From NCBI GenBank assembly GCA_027475525.1, contig JAMWFC010000124.1:360279-424278 (forward strand): a stretch of 64,000 nt of DNA. Reading direction: 5' to 3'. The position numbers and the translations under genes are program-made. The notes beneath the pieces are model-generated. The model saw nothing but the letters and a program-made list of their open reading frames with translations, was not told the origin of the DNA and ran no database searches. Positions within the stretch are counted from its first letter, which is position 1. Every line of letters begins with the position of its first letter. This document shows, piece after piece, positions 46,326-57,607 of the stretch. Source of the DNA: Macrolepiota albuminosa (Eukaryota > Basidiomycota > Agaricomycetes > Agaricales > Agaricaceae).

Positions 46326-46579
46326 CAGTGGCTCAAAAAACTGTCCCAATGTTTTATACTTTTTGAAAGATGACATTGGCATGAAGAATGAGAAGTATCT
46401 AAAATCCTAATTAAATCATGTAAAATACTATGGCATTGTAGCTACAAAATGAATCTAGGTTTATATAATTGAAATCAAAACTGATGGAGTGATGGCCATT
46501 TTGAAATATTCACTTATTGGGACAGTTTTTTGAGCATCTCTAATGTTTTAGATTTATCCCTATTTTACTCAGAAATAAA

Positions 46580-46736
46580 GAGTAAGTTGCATGTGGGAAT
46601 ATAAACAAAGTCATGTGACCATGTTTAGATATATTTGGGAGTAGTTCAAGCTGGTTGAGTAAGTTGCATGTGGGAATATAAACAAAGTCATGTGACCATG
46701 TTTAGATATATTTGGGAGTAGTTCAAGCTGGTTGAG
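46580..46736. repeat. Tandem duplication, period 77 bp
   Basis: Position x equals x+77 for 80 bases from 46,580. Copies start at 46,580 and 46,657. It lies in the 5' part of Tc1 copy 2. Confidence 0.95.
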
Positions 46737-46762
46737 CCACATTTTGACCTTCAATCACCATC

Positions 46763-47859
46763 ATGAAACCTATTCCTCCTGCACAATGCTCTACTATTGC
46801 TTCTCTCCTTGCTCAAGGGTATTCTCTGCATCAGATTGGGGCTCAAACTGGTCTAGGGAAGTCTACTATTGGGAGAATTGGTAGAGAGTTGGAGATGGAT
46901 AAGGAAAACCATCCTGGAGGCCATTCTGCTAAGCTTACTCCATGTGATAAACAGACTATTGTTTGACAAATCTCAACTGGGAGACTTTATACAGCTGTCC
47001 AGGCCACCATTTTTATTAACAACATCATTTCCAACCCTGTCTCTTTTCAGACTGTCCAGAATGTGTTGAAGGAGAAGGGGTATTGGTCTGCTACCAAGAG
47101 AAAAGTTTCTATGCTCAAAGCTAAACATCAACAACTATGGCTTAAATAGGCTCAGGAGCATTAGAACTGGACTATAGAGGACTGGAAAAGGGTGTTGTGG
47201 ACAGATGAGACAAAGATTAACAGGATTGGGTCAGATATTAGAACTGGACTATAGAGGACTGGAAAAGGGTGTTGTGGACAGATGAGACAAAGATTAACAG
47301 GATTGGGTCAGATAGGAAGCAGTATGTGCAGAAGCTATGAGGAGAAGGCATTTCAGACTGAACAACTACACCTACTGTGAAGCATGGGGGAGGGAATAAT
47401 CTCATGGTATGAGGCTGTATGGGTTGGAATGGGGTAGAAAAGCTTGTGCAGGTGGTGGGGATCATGAATGCAGAGCAGTACCGTGAAATTTTGGATGATG
47501 GAGCAAAGGAGAGCTTTGAGAAGTTGGAGATGGAGGAGGGTGCCCACTACTTTCAACAGGACAATGACCCCAAACACAACTCCAAGAGGGCTGACAAGTG
47601 GTTTGAGGACAACAACTTTGATGTCCTTTGGTGGCCAGCCCAATCCCCTGATCTCAACCCTATTGAACATCTCTGGGAGTACCTCAAGGAGCAACTTAAG
47701 CAGTATAAAACACCTCCTCATGGTGTGCATGAATTATGAGAGAGGGTTGCAAAGGAGTGGGATGAAATACCACCAGAGGTATGCCAAAAACTAATAGAAA
47801 GCATGCCTAGAAGGATTCAAGCAGTTATCAAGGCAAATGGAGAACATACAAAGTACTAG
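46763..47859 (+). pseudogene. Tc1-family transposase, copy 2 (best-preserved catalytic region)
   Basis: N-terminal helix-turn-helix (QCSTIASLLAQGYSLHQIGAQ, TGLGKSTIGRIGRELE), then a middle part with a TGA after DKQTIV and TAG codons near KFAQEHQNW. The catalytic triad is readable: WTDETKINRI (first Asp), HYFQQDNDPKHNS (second Asp) and SPDLNPIEHLWEYLK (Glu), the DD34E-type layout. The 77-bp duplications at 46,580 and 47,160 respectively precede and interrupt it. Stops look like C-to-T changes in CGA and CAG codons. Confidence 0.88.
47160..47314. repeat. Tandem duplication, period 77 bp
   Basis: Copies start at 47,160 and 47,237 and match for 78 bases. It duplicates the WTDET catalytic region of the copy 2 transposase. 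Confidence 0.95.
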
Positions 47860-48014
47860 ATACTAAAATTAGAGATGCTCAAAAAACTGTCCCAATGAGG
47901 CAATATTTTAAAATGGCTATTGCTCCATCGGTTTTGATCTTGATTACATGAACCTAGATTCATTTTGTAGCTACAATGCCATAGTATTTTACATGATTTA
48001 ATCAGGATTTTATG

Positions 48015-48168
48015 TACTTCCCATCCTTCATGCCAATGTCATCTTTCAAAAAGTATGAAACATTGGGACAGTTTTTTGAGCCACTGTAAATTACTTCCCA
48101 TCCTTCATGCCAATGTCATCTTTCAAAAAGTATGAAACATTGGGACAGTTTTTTGAGCCACTGTAAAT
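48015..48168. repeat. Tandem duplication, 2 x 77 bp
   Basis: 48,015-48,091 equals 48,092-48,168 exactly. It joins the right end of Tc1 copy 2 to the truncated left end of copy 3. Confidence 0.95.
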
Positions 48169-48346
48169 CAAACAAAATATTCAATCATTGAGGCAGTTTT
48201 TTGACTCATTTTAATTTTCATTACTTTTCAGCAGTAGAAGATGGAAACACCTTGTGGGAAGTATAAACAATGTCATGTGACCTTGTTTGTACTAATTTGA
48301 CATGTTTAACTTCAATCAATCACTTTCTTGACACTCTACCACCATC

Positions 48347-49439
48347 ATGCAACCTGTTTCTGCTGCCAATCACTCTTCTGTTGCTTCTCTCCTCAATGAG
48401 GGGTATTCTCAGCATCAAATTCAAGCAAAAACTGGCCTGGGAAAGGGCACTATGGGGAGGATCAGCAAAGAACTGGAGAGCAACAAAGAGAATCATCCTG
48501 GAGGTCATTCTTTCAAGCTTGCAGCATGTGACGAACAGTTTATTATTTATCAAATTACTACTGGGAAGCTGGATAACACTGTTCAAGCTACACATTTTAT
48601 TATTTCTGTCATCTCCAGTCTTGTCAATCCTCAGACAGTCAGAAAAGCATTGAAGGAGGCAGGTTTTTGCTCAGCAACAAAGAAGAAAGTTCCCATGCTC
48701 AAGGCTGCTCATTGTGCAAACCAGCTCAAGTTTAGGCAGGTTTTTGCTCAGCAACAAAGAAGAAAGTTCCCATGCTCAAGGCTGCTCATTGTGCAAACCA
48801 GCTCAAGTTTGCTCAGTATCATGAAAACTGAACAGTGGAGGATTGGAAAAGAGTTTTGTGGAGTGATGAGACAATGATTAATTAGATTGGATTAGTTGGG
48901 GAAGGTATATATGTGGAAAATTCCAGGAGAACCACTATCTGACCACACTACTACACCAACTGTCAAGCATGGAGAAAGAAACAATTTAATGGTATGGGGC
49001 TGCATGGGTTGGAATAGAGTAGGGAAGCTCATAGAAGCTCTGATGCTGCATAGTATTGTGAGATTTTGCATGAGGAAGTGGTGGGAAGCTTTGAGAAGTT
49101 GGAAATGGAGGAGGAAGGACAATATTTTTAGCAGGACAACAACCCAAAACACACCTCCAAACAGGCAACAACCTGATTTTCTGATAACAACATCATTGTG
49201 ATATCCTGGCCTGCTCAATTCCCTGACCTCAATTCCATTGAACACCTCCAGGTTTACATCAAGTGCAAACTTTGGAGTATGAAGTACCTTCTAAAGGAAT
49301 GCATGAGTTGTAGGAGAGAATGGTCAAGAAGTGGAATAAAATACCATCAGAGATATGTCAAAGCCTCATAGAGAGCACGTCTAAAAGGATCAAAGCAGTT
49401 ATGAAGGCAAATGGAGGCTATACCAAGTACTACATATGA
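48347..49439 (+). pseudogene. Tc1-family transposase, copy 3
   Basis: Starts MQPVSAANHSSVASLLNEGY, with helix-turn-helix region (HQIQAKTGLGKGTMGRISKE) and NPQTVRKALKEAGFCSATKK. A 77-bp duplication at 48,657-48,810 shifts the frame; without it the frame returns to LKFAQYHEN and WKRVLWSDET. Later parts show QDNNPKHTSKQ and DLNSIEHLQVYIK. Several further stops are present. Not functional. Confidence 0.87.
48657..48810. repeat. Tandem duplication, 2 x 77 bp
   Basis: 48,657-48,733 equals 48,734-48,810 exactly, inside the copy 3 transposase, where it causes a frameshift. Confidence 0.95.
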
Positions 49440-49672
49440 AAATTAGAGGAAATTAGAGTGGGTCAAAAAATTGCCCCAATGATTGAATATTTTGTTTGAT
49501 TCATTAATCAGCAAGTTCTTGTCCAAATCACATGATTCATATATCATTATGAAGCCAGGATGCAATTGTATGTCATGTGATTTTCTACTATCTTTTGCTT
49601 AGGTAATTGTTGCACACCATGTGAATCTTTCCAAAAAGGCCAAACATTGGGGTAGTTTTTTGAGCCAGTGTA

Positions 49673-50080
49673 TAAGGCTCAAAGCAAGTGATAGCATATT
49701 GATGGGTCTGCTTCTGGGAAGCCTGGGACCTGTTTGCAATACACTTCATGGGAAAGGGGAGCATTTAGGAAGGCAGTCTTGACATCAAACATGAAGAGAT
49801 GATAATCATATTTTGCCACATAAGCAAAGGTGATTCTAATACTTGTTAGTTTTGCAACAGGAGCGTAAGTGAAACTATAATCTTCTGGACATTGACTAAA
49901 GCCTTGAGTGACTAGTTGGGCTTTCTCTTTACCATGAATTATCTGTTTATCAGCATCTAATTTGTATGCAAAGACCCATTGGATGCCAATTGGTTTTCAA
50001 CTCTTAGGTAAAGGTGTGACCCTAAAGACCCCTTGAGCCCACAAGCTGTTCATCTCCCATTGTATTGCAGCACGCCACAC
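49673..50080 (-). pseudogene. Copia reverse transcriptase, N-terminal part (minus strand)
   Basis: Reading the minus strand gives PIGIQWVFAYKLDADKQ, KEKAQLVTQGFSQCPEDYSF, APVAKLTSIRITFAYVAKYD and FDVKTAFLNAPLSHEVY, the conserved start of Copia RT with its first catalytic Asp. The sequence stops at the Tc1 copy 3 end, so the YVDD box is missing. Confidence 0.85.
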
Positions 50081-50879
50081 ATTAGCATCAGGATGTCAAA
50101 TATCCTCATTATAATGGTCAGGGGGTTTGGACAGGTCGAAAAGATGTGTTGTCTTAAAAGGAATAAGATCAGGTCCAAAAGTAACCAGTGCCTTATATTC
50201 TGTAATTGTTGCATGTTCAAGGGCACATGCCTCATCAGAAGAGCTTGAAAAAGATGCAGTTGAAAGAAGGGATTGAAAATCAAGTATGGCAGATAAGACT
50301 TGATTGGGGAGCAATGTATGAGCAGCACAATCTATACATAGACAAACAAGATGTTCATTTCATCCAGTTAATTTTTCGATATAAACATGGCCTTTAGCAG
50401 TCAGAACAACTTGTTGTTGTGGGCATTGTGGATATCAATACTGGTATGGACTTGGATGACAACGGAGTTGATGCCAGAGGCGTGTCTGGACAAGACAGAT
50501 GAGGATAATTGGGAGGTGCTGAATTGCAATGAGGAGGCAAAGTAATAGGGGGAGTGAGGATTGAATAGTTGTCAGATGGAGATTGAGGAGGAGGTGAACA
50601 TATACGTCCAATCAGGTTAGAGCAAAGATGACCAGGAACTGATTCATCAAATATGACATCCCAGGAAAAGAAATACTTGCTCTTCAGATCACACATCTGC
50701 CAGCCTAAATGATCTTCATCCTAGCCGACAAAGATGGCCTTAAAACATTGATCCAATCTCTTGGCTCAAATTTCATTTGGGTATAGAACAAAGCAGCAAT
50801 AACCCCAGATGCAGAGATGAAAAAGATCTGGTCTAATGTTCTCCATGACTTTATATGGAGTTATTAGTGAAGGTAGAGT

Positions 50880-51746
50880 GGAGGTGAGTGAGCGATTTCA
50901 AAGATATTGAGCGGTGAGAATTGCATCATCAAAGAAGGACATGAAGAGACCTGACCAAGCTATTATGGCCTGCACAGAGTCTTCAATCATCTTAATATAC
51001 CTCTCGGCCTTGCCATTTTGTTGGTGCATGTAGGGAGCAGTTGCCTGGTGCGTAATTCCCTGAGATACTAAGTAGTCCTGCATTTCACCAGACACAAACT
51101 CCTTCACATTGTCCAAACAAATTGCCCAAACATGATTTCACAATTTCAATTCTCAAGATGCTTCAACATGCTTGTAATGTTGAAATGCTTGAGCTTAAGA
51201 CGCTAACAAATCCGTACTGCTGTAATTTGAGTAGTTATTGAGAATGAAATGAAAATGATTTGTGTGACCATTTGAAAAAGAGATCATAAATTGATGCCTT
51301 GATAGGATTGTCAATCAGGGAAGTAATTGAGGTGGGAAAAATATTGACATGGAATCCTGTTCAAATAGAATCCTCAAGTCATGTTCAACCATCAACCCAA
51401 CTGACAATAAGTTAATTGGCACATCAGGTGCATGAAGGCAATCTTCAAGTGTGATGACAATATTTTTACCACCAGTATGTGTTTGAAAACAGACCTGACC
51501 ATGTGCAAGAGTATTCAGAGTCCCACAATTTGTGGTGCCCACTGGAATCACTTGATCAACATCATATGTCCAGAAAAATTGACAATCACAAATTATATAC
51601 GTTGTGCACCCTGAGTCCAGTATGGAGTTAAACCAAGTAGAAATAGAAGCTAGAGCCATGAGAGATGCAGATTGTAGGAAAACCATATAAGGCAGCCAGA
51701 AAAGTTGAGATTCAGAGGACACATAAGCAGTCATTGGTGTTGTCAT
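50880..51746 (-). pseudogene. Copia protease and integrase core (minus strand)
   Basis: Aspartic protease active site SILDSGCTTYIICD followed by GTLNTLAHGQVCFQT and LEDCLHAPDVPINLLSVG, the usual Copia Gag/pre-integrase link. After a broken stretch the integrase core shows DNVKEFVSGEMQDYLVSQG, THQATAPYMHQQNGKAERY with the catalytic Glu, and MIEDSVQAII. The zinc domain and first Asp lie in broken frames between the two. Confidence 0.85.
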
Positions 51747-52060
51747 CAGCAGTAGGAAACATCTTGCTCATCAATTTCGTCAATAAAGGGTAAAGGAGTA
51801 GGTATGAGTTGAGTGTCCGAGGTAGCTACATTTGCCTTTGGATGAGAATGAATAGAATCATGACCATTCTCCATCCCACCACCTTTGAACCAACACATCT
51901 TTATGGTGTGACTATGCATGTTACAATTTGTGCATGTTATATGAGAGCAAGGATTATTTGATTCCAGAGAAATATTAGCATTATTATTTGAAGCATTGCC
52001 TAAAGTAGAATTGGTGATGAATTGACCAGGTGATTGTGTAGTGGGCTGAACAGAGCAAGG

Positions 52061-53338
52061 TCAGAGAGAAAGTGCCAGACAACAACATTCAGCATCCATG
52101 TTCATTACCCTAGTCGTGAGTTGAGCAAAATCGTATGTTCCATCAGGGCCTAAGATCTCCCAAGAAAGACAAACTTTTTCCTTTAGAACTGACCAATGAT
52201 CTCCATTTGATAAGCTATCAACAAACTTCTGTATCTGTTGCCATGAAGTGAAATCCCATGGCATTCTATTCAACTGATGAACTGCTGCACACCAAGCCTG
52301 TATATATGCAGGAACTGAATTCCCAGATGCAGTTAAAGCAAAGACTTTCAATTTTGTGAATTCTGCAATCAATGCACTTCCAATCCCAAAATGTTTGCAT
52401 AAAAAGATGAAAAGTTCACAAGCCGGTCAAATGAGCAGATCCTATGGACCACCATGCTTAGGGAGAAGAAAATCCTGTATGTCTTGTGATAACTTCCCAA
52501 CTAATACATGTTCTACGATGTCATCATTCTGCCAGAACATTCAGTATGCATCTGTTTCTTTAGGCGTTGAGTCAAAGTCATAGTGTGGAGTTAGTGCAAC
52601 TGGGCTTGTTGAGTCTCAAAGATTGCTGACGTTGGATATCTGACATATGTGCTCTTGTAAACCAATGCTCATGATTATCCTAGTAACTGCTGACTTCCAG
52701 AAGACCCACTCAGTGGAAGAATGAAGTGGTACTATAGCAAGAGAAGGTAATTTTAAGTCAGAAGGAATAGAATCAGAAAAATGCGGTGTACATATATTAA
52801 TTTGCCCTAGAGGCATGGGTAATGGTTGAGGATGAGGAGGCGGAACAGGACATGGTAATGGAAATTGATTCAGAATGGTATGAGATAGAGGATGATGATT
52901 GTTATCAATGCAATTCAAATTTAAGTTATTGAAGTTGTGGAAAGGACAAGGATTTGGGATGTGATGAAAACAAGACGGAAACTGATCATGGAAGAGTGGT
53001 GATACATGAGGTTGTCTGTCAAATACAGGAGCTGAAGAAACTGAAGAAGCAGAGCAATGCAAAGAAGTAGAAGTAAAAGTTGGGAAAGCATGAAACTGGT
53101 CGTGTGGAGCAGGCATTGGGTCAAAGTGATTGTTCTGATAAGAAGAGGCAGACACAAAAGAAGTAGTACGTGATAGAGGGAGAGGAATTTCAAAAGGTTG
53201 AATTGAAGAGGCACAAACAGAGTGAGGGCATATCTCTTCAGGGCAAACAGAGTTTGCCCAAAAAGCATGAACAGAAGATGAGTGAGAAATCATTGGGAAA
53301 TGTAAAACCGAAGGAGGTCCAGAAGGTTGAAAGTACAC
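52061..53338 (-). pseudogene. Copia Gag (minus strand)
   Basis: A long Pro/His/Ser-rich N-terminal region ends with TEWVFWKSAVTRIIMSIGL and is separated by a frame break from MIAEFTKLKVFALTASG, AYIQAWCAAVHQLNRMPWDF and FAQLTTRVMNMDAE, the UBN2-type Gag core. Downstream at about 51,885-51,960 the CCHC knuckle CTNCNMHSHTIKMC is readable. Confidence 0.8.
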
Positions 53339-54314
53339 AGAGTTCAGTCAAGAAAGAGGATCAGATTCAGAGTAGTATATATGTACAGATGGAGGTGGAA
53401 AAGGAGGCCTCTAAGGTGCCAGAGCATGGAGGTTGATATGTATATATGATAAAGATAATGGTATCAGAGTAGGGCATCACAATGGTATGTGTCATACATT
53501 GTATGGGAGCTCGCTTTGTGCCATACCATATATGTCCAGTAGAGTCCACTACACTGGAGTGGAGCAGTGCCCACAGTGCCATAGAATACAGAGCCGCAGA
53601 TATGTCACAATGTGCTGTATGACATGGTCCAGTAGATCGATAAAAGGCGGGCATATACATGCACATGCAGGTCTAGCAGATGCCAGCAGACACTAGTGGA
53701 CGTTAATGTGCGTCAGCAGCTGCCAGCAGACATCAGCCCACAAGTGAAAACCTCCTCTATTGGTGGACATGTCTAGCGGAGTCTGCTATACTGGAGTGGA
53801 ACAGTGCCCACAGAGCTGCAGACATATCACAATGTGCTGTATGACACGGTCTAGTGGATCAATAAAAGGTGGGCACACACATGCACATGCAGGCCCAGCA
53901 GATGCCAGCGGACACTAGCGGACGTCAATGTGTGTCAGTGGCCACCAGTGGGCATCAGCCCATGAGTGAAAACCTTCTTCATTGGCAGATGTCATAGCAT
54001 GAATAAACTCTTCTTGAGGTTCTTCACTTCTTTCTTCACTTCCTTCCTCCCTGCAATAACTCAAGGCTGCGCACCTCCCCTTCTCTCCTTTTCCCACCTC
54101 TGATGCCAGTGTACATCTATGAAAGGGCTTTGCAAACCTATGCAGGCCTACACAAGCCATCAGTGGACATCTATGCAGATGTATGTCAATGGACTCAAAC
54201 CTATGCAGGCCCATGCAGGCCTGTGCAGGGCACTAGCAAACATCTGCAGAGGCCTATGCAGGTCCACGGGGCTGGTTGGACTAAAAAAAAAAAGATGACT
54301 CTGTTCTTTGTATG

Positions 54315-54392
54315 CCTGTGGAGGGGAATCAAACCCCCAGCCTTGGAGAAGCCTCCAGCAATGGAATGCACATTTAATCATTGCATCACAGG
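54315..54392 (-). repeat. tRNA-like module, type 1 (left arm)
   Basis: 78 nt on the minus strand. Ends CCTGTGA and CCACAGG pair in all but one position. Inside are a hairpin GCAATG/CATTGC, a weaker middle hairpin and a T-arm-like hairpin with B box GGTTTGATTCC. It looks like a tRNA-derived fold but has no clear anticodon loop. Confidence 0.65.
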
Positions 54393-54989
54393 TCTGTTAC
54401 TAATAGATAAATTCAAAAGTTGGATAATACAATGAACGGATGCCCACCTATATTTTTGCAGGTTCCCATATAGATTTTTTGAGGTGGAAGGGGCGTGGCA
54501 TACCTCCCGCTGTCATGACCTGCTGGCATCCATTGGCATTTGTCACTATCCATCATACATTCATTGGCATCCACTGGATATCTGCTGGTATCCATTGGCA
54601 TCTATGGGAATCTGTCAGCAACCTCCAGCATTGTCCAGCATCAGGGCAAGAAAGAAGGAAATGGGGTGCATGGGCATCTGCTGCATGGGGTGGCATCTCA
54701 AAGAGCATGGGGGATAGGGAAAAAGAGGGGAAAGGGGAAAGGGAAGGAGCGTGAATGTCTGCTGATATGCCAGTGGACATAGCAGACATTGGACATCAAG
54801 TCAGAAGGGAGGAGGGAAGCAGGATGCATGTGGTAGATAAGGGTGGCATGTGAGGTGTGAAGAAAATAGCATTGAGGAGAAAGAGTGGAAAGAGTGGAAG
54901 AGGGTACGTGCATGTCTGCTGTCCGCTGTCATGCCAGCAGATAGTAGCTGACATCAGCATGTGAGCCAGCTGATATCAGTGGTGCAACC

Positions 54990-55065
54990 AGTTCCAGTAG
55001 TTTAGTGGAATATTTGTTTATTGATATTTAATATTATGTGCAGTGGTGGGTTCTACTCCCTCTAC
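54990..55065 (+). repeat. tRNA-like module, type 2 (left arm)
   Basis: A box TAGTTTAGTGG at 54,998-55,008 and B box GGTTCTACTCC at 55,049-55,059, both matching the eukaryotic consensus. Spacing (about 40 nt between boxes) fits a tRNA gene. Confidence 0.6.
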
Positions 55066-55148
55066 TCCATCTTAATGGGGTCTAATAGTGTATTTTTATA
55101 TGGGTGCATTTTTGCTCTACATGTACATCGTACTGACCTGTAGTAAGT

Positions 55149-55216
55149 GCCTGTGGTAGTTAATCCAACCTACTTGATATTTAGTATTGTGTGGAGTGGC
55201 GGGTTCAACTCCTTAA
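55149..55216 (+). repeat. tRNA-like module, degenerate
   Basis: Begins GCCTGTGGTAGTTAAT (weak A box) and ends with a perfect B box GGTTCAACTCC at 55,202-55,212. Confidence 0.5.
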
Positions 55217-55289
55217 TGACATATAATGGTGTCTTTTTATACTGCTGCATTTTTGCACTATATGTACACTGTACTGATTTTTGGTAAGG

Positions 55290-55363
55290 ACCTGTAGTCC
55301 AATGGAATATTGATACATTGGTATTTCATATTGTGCACAAGAGGCAGGTTTGACTCCTGCTAG
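55290..55363 (+). repeat. tRNA-like module, type 3
   Basis: A box TAGTCCAATGG at 55,295-55,305 and B box GGTTTGACTCC at 55,347-55,357. Its 40-bp upstream sequence and the module recur in direct orientation at 61.28-61.40 kb. Confidence 0.55.
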
Positions 55364-55517
55364 TGCACATTAGACAAGACTCAACTTCTTTTTACTAATT
55401 GTTATTTACTACACAGTAGGATAAACAAAGTAAAGTTGTATGCACATTAGACAAGACTCAACTTCTTTTTACTAATTGTTATTTACTACACAGTAGGATA
55501 AACAAAGTAAAGTTGTA
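55364..55517. repeat. Tandem duplication, 2 x 77 bp
   Basis: 55,364-55,440 equals 55,441-55,517 exactly, just after a tRNA-like module near the inner end of the left inverted arm. Confidence 0.95.
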
Positions 55518-55532
55518 GTTTTATTTACAATG

Positions 55533-55604
55533 TCCTGTGGTCTAGCAAAATATTGTCAGTCTATATTCCTTCTAGTGCACAATTTGAGGGTTTGAGTCCC
55601 CCTT
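55533..55604 (+). repeat. tRNA-like module, type 4
   Basis: TCCTGTGGTCTAGCAAAATA with A box TGGTCTAGCAA at 55,538-55,548 and B box GGTTTGAGTCC at 55,589-55,599. A second start, TCTGTGGTCTAACAGAATAT at about 55,788, repeats the A-box half only. Confidence 0.5.
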
Positions 55605-57600
55605 GTTTAATTGTTGAATAGCATGTGGTTTTTTGCATTCATGAAAGTGGCATAATAGAAAAAAACAACAGGATGGTTAATCCTAGTGGACTTGAGTCCT
55701 GTACAAACCAATTGAAATGTCTGTAGTACAGTGCTGTAGCCTAGTATATAATACTAGAGCGATATTTATGTATAATCTACAGAATGTTCTGTGGTCTAAC
55801 AGAATATTGTTAGTTTATATTCCTTCTAGTACACAACTAGAGATAACGGATCAAACGGATCTATAATAGATTCATCAGCAGCACAACAGGACAGTTAATC
55901 TTGACAAAAAATAACCAACGGAAAAGCCAAGAATTATAGTAACTAAGAATTAAATTACTTGTCCAATATGTATTCCTTCTCTTCATTAGATTTATGTAAT
56001 GCATCTAAATAGAACAAATCCTCATCAAGCAGATAGTCTGCTGTCAAAAATGCAAAGTCGTCCAGTGTATATGGCCTCTGAAGTCTGGTAAGTGTGATGT
56101 TTTCATAGTTTGCTATCTATCAGGCATGACAATGAAGATGATGAGAGTGACTCTGACATATCAACAGATACATCATCAGTATGACCAGCTTGATTGAAAG
56201 GGCCAATTGGCCTATATTGATCATATTTTGCTCTAGCGCAAAATTCTTGTTCTGTTGAAATAAATTAACTATGATTACCAGTGCCAAATTATACTCGTAT
56301 TGTTGATACAATTTGTTAATTCTTCTCTGATTGTCACGTCAAGTCATACGTGTCTCATATTCCTCCCACTTCCAGACATTGTTACCAGTAGATAGGGTTG
56401 GAGAAAAAGATTGTTGGAAGGGGGAAGACTGGAATTGAAGAGCCATTACATCAAAAAGTAGTGAAAGATTTTCTTTGTCATTGGCTGCCATGCCTCCATC
56501 CATCTCTTCTGCTGTCACAAGAAATAGTCGCGGAAGGTTTTCTTTATTCTCGGTTGCCATATGTCTGCTGCTTCAGACTTCTGTTTGTCTGCCGTCATCG
56601 GCCGCTATGGTCTCCATTGCTGTTGACATAAAGAAGTCCTATTGCAAAGTCTATGAGTAGATTATCCACCAGGACTTCTCTAGCCTCTGCAAGCTATTCA
56701 GAAAATTGCAGATGTCCCAGGTTGCTATTCACTGATGGAAGTTCAACATGCAGTTAATATTCAAGTCATAGAAACTCTTGCTCCTGAATGTCCTTTTTCC
56801 ACTTGTGGTCCTCAAAAGCTCTGACCCTGACCTTTCCTTGATAACAGTTTGCATGCAATGAATTGTGTTGGATATAGAAATACCCTCCAGTATCCAACAT
56901 ATTCATTGGTTGGAAATACCTACTATTCCATACTTCAGGTCAGTGAAACAGGTTGGAGTCATGCATGTGATAGAAACATCTGTGACAGAATATTCTTGAC
57001 CCAATGCAATCACAGCATTGCCATCGTGCAAGGTAATGGTCAGGACAAGCAAGGCAATCAGTAACGTCATTCATTGATTCACGACCAAGCAATCCATTGA
57101 GCAACTATGGAACATAGTTGATGAAGTTGTTAAGATAATCTGCCTGTGTCTATGTATGAACTTAAATAATTTGCTCTCAATAATAGCATACATTCAAATT
57201 ACCTTTACATGCCTTATGGATACAGGCATTGTATTATCTACATCATCTACCATTGAATTATTGTCCAAGTGTGCAAAGTTATCATTATCTGAAAATGCTG
57301 CAGGTGGTGCACCAGTTATAATGGGAACAGGATCCAGTGGTAGCCATTGTGTTATAAGGACTGGCAACCCTTATATGTTTTAAGTAAGTCATATTCTTTC
57401 CTCAGCAAATGGAATGAGGTCCCTTTGCCTGATGACTGTTGTTTTTGGTTGCTTGCATTTTTTCAGAGAGTTCAGGTTTATGATCAAATATCTATGGCCA
57501 GGATCTAGCCATTGTACCAGAGATCTAATGAGACCACTCATTGATATTGGCAATATGCCTCAATTTGGATAGGCCAGATACCAGCAGACAGCAGATCCTA
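55605..57600. other. Core of the composite repeat, left part: no recognised gene
   Basis: Low CpG, no domain. A short minus-strand frame at 56,560-56,339 starts MATENKENLPRLF and repeats a similar motif (MAANDKENLSLLF) 26 residues later, so a small internal duplication exists. A plus-strand frame at 57,156-57,383 contains GAPVIMGTGSSGSHCVIRTG, which I do not recognise. Confidence 0.35.
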
Positions 57601-57607
57601 TCTGTCA

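Larger units (their letters stand above)
46326..48086 (+). mobile_element. Tc1/mariner element, copy 2, TA target duplication
   Basis: TA flanks at 46,324-46,325 and 48,087-48,088. Terminal inverted repeats of about 215 bp start CAGTGGCTCAAAAAACTG and end with its complement; an inner inverted copy of the same motif bounds each repeat (near 46,512 and 47,875). The length of 1,761 bp includes two extra 77-bp units that are probably artefacts, so the true element would be about 1.6 kb. It is a different subfamily from copies 1 and 3. Confidence 0.92.
48165..49670 (+). mobile_element. Tc1/mariner element, copy 3 (left end missing)
   Basis: Same subfamily as copy 1. The right inverted repeat is complete and ends in TTTTTTGAGCCAGTG before TA at 49,671-49,672. 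On the left the outer ~170 bp of the repeat is absent: the sequence starts at TCAAACAAAATATTCAATC, directly abutting the second unit of the 77-bp duplication that carries the end of copy 2. The missing end coincides with a suspected assembly join. Confidence 0.85.
49673..53338 (-). mobile_element. Ty1/Copia remnant (minus strand): Gag, protease, integrase, partial RT
   Basis: Order on the minus strand is Gag (53,338 to about 51,880), protease and pre-integrase (51,746-51,315), integrase core (51,116 to about 50,880), a spacer (50,696-50,394) and the first part of RT (about 50,080-49,673). It ends abruptly at the TA flank of Tc1 copy 3. The rest of RT, RNase H and both LTRs are not visible here. 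CpG-poor with many stops. Confidence 0.85.
53458..55163. repeat. Left arm of a large inverted repeat (about 1.7 kb)
   Basis: Reverse complement of 61,685-63,452, with most differences of the C/T or G/A kind. From outside in it holds a tandem pair of about 235-bp units (starting near 53,545 and 53,780, each with CACAATGTGCTGTATGACA), a polypyrimidine stretch, the type-1 tRNA-like module, a CTGGCATC-rich stretch, and type-2 modules. TGGTATCAGAG at 53,459, next to the outer end, resembles an initiator-tRNA primer site. No coding region is recognised. Confidence 0.85.

Noticed and set aside
53545..54000. Possible CRISPR-like array (repeated units of about 235 bp)
   Set aside because: The host is a eukaryote, units are long, only two are present per arm, and there is no short repeat with unique spacers.
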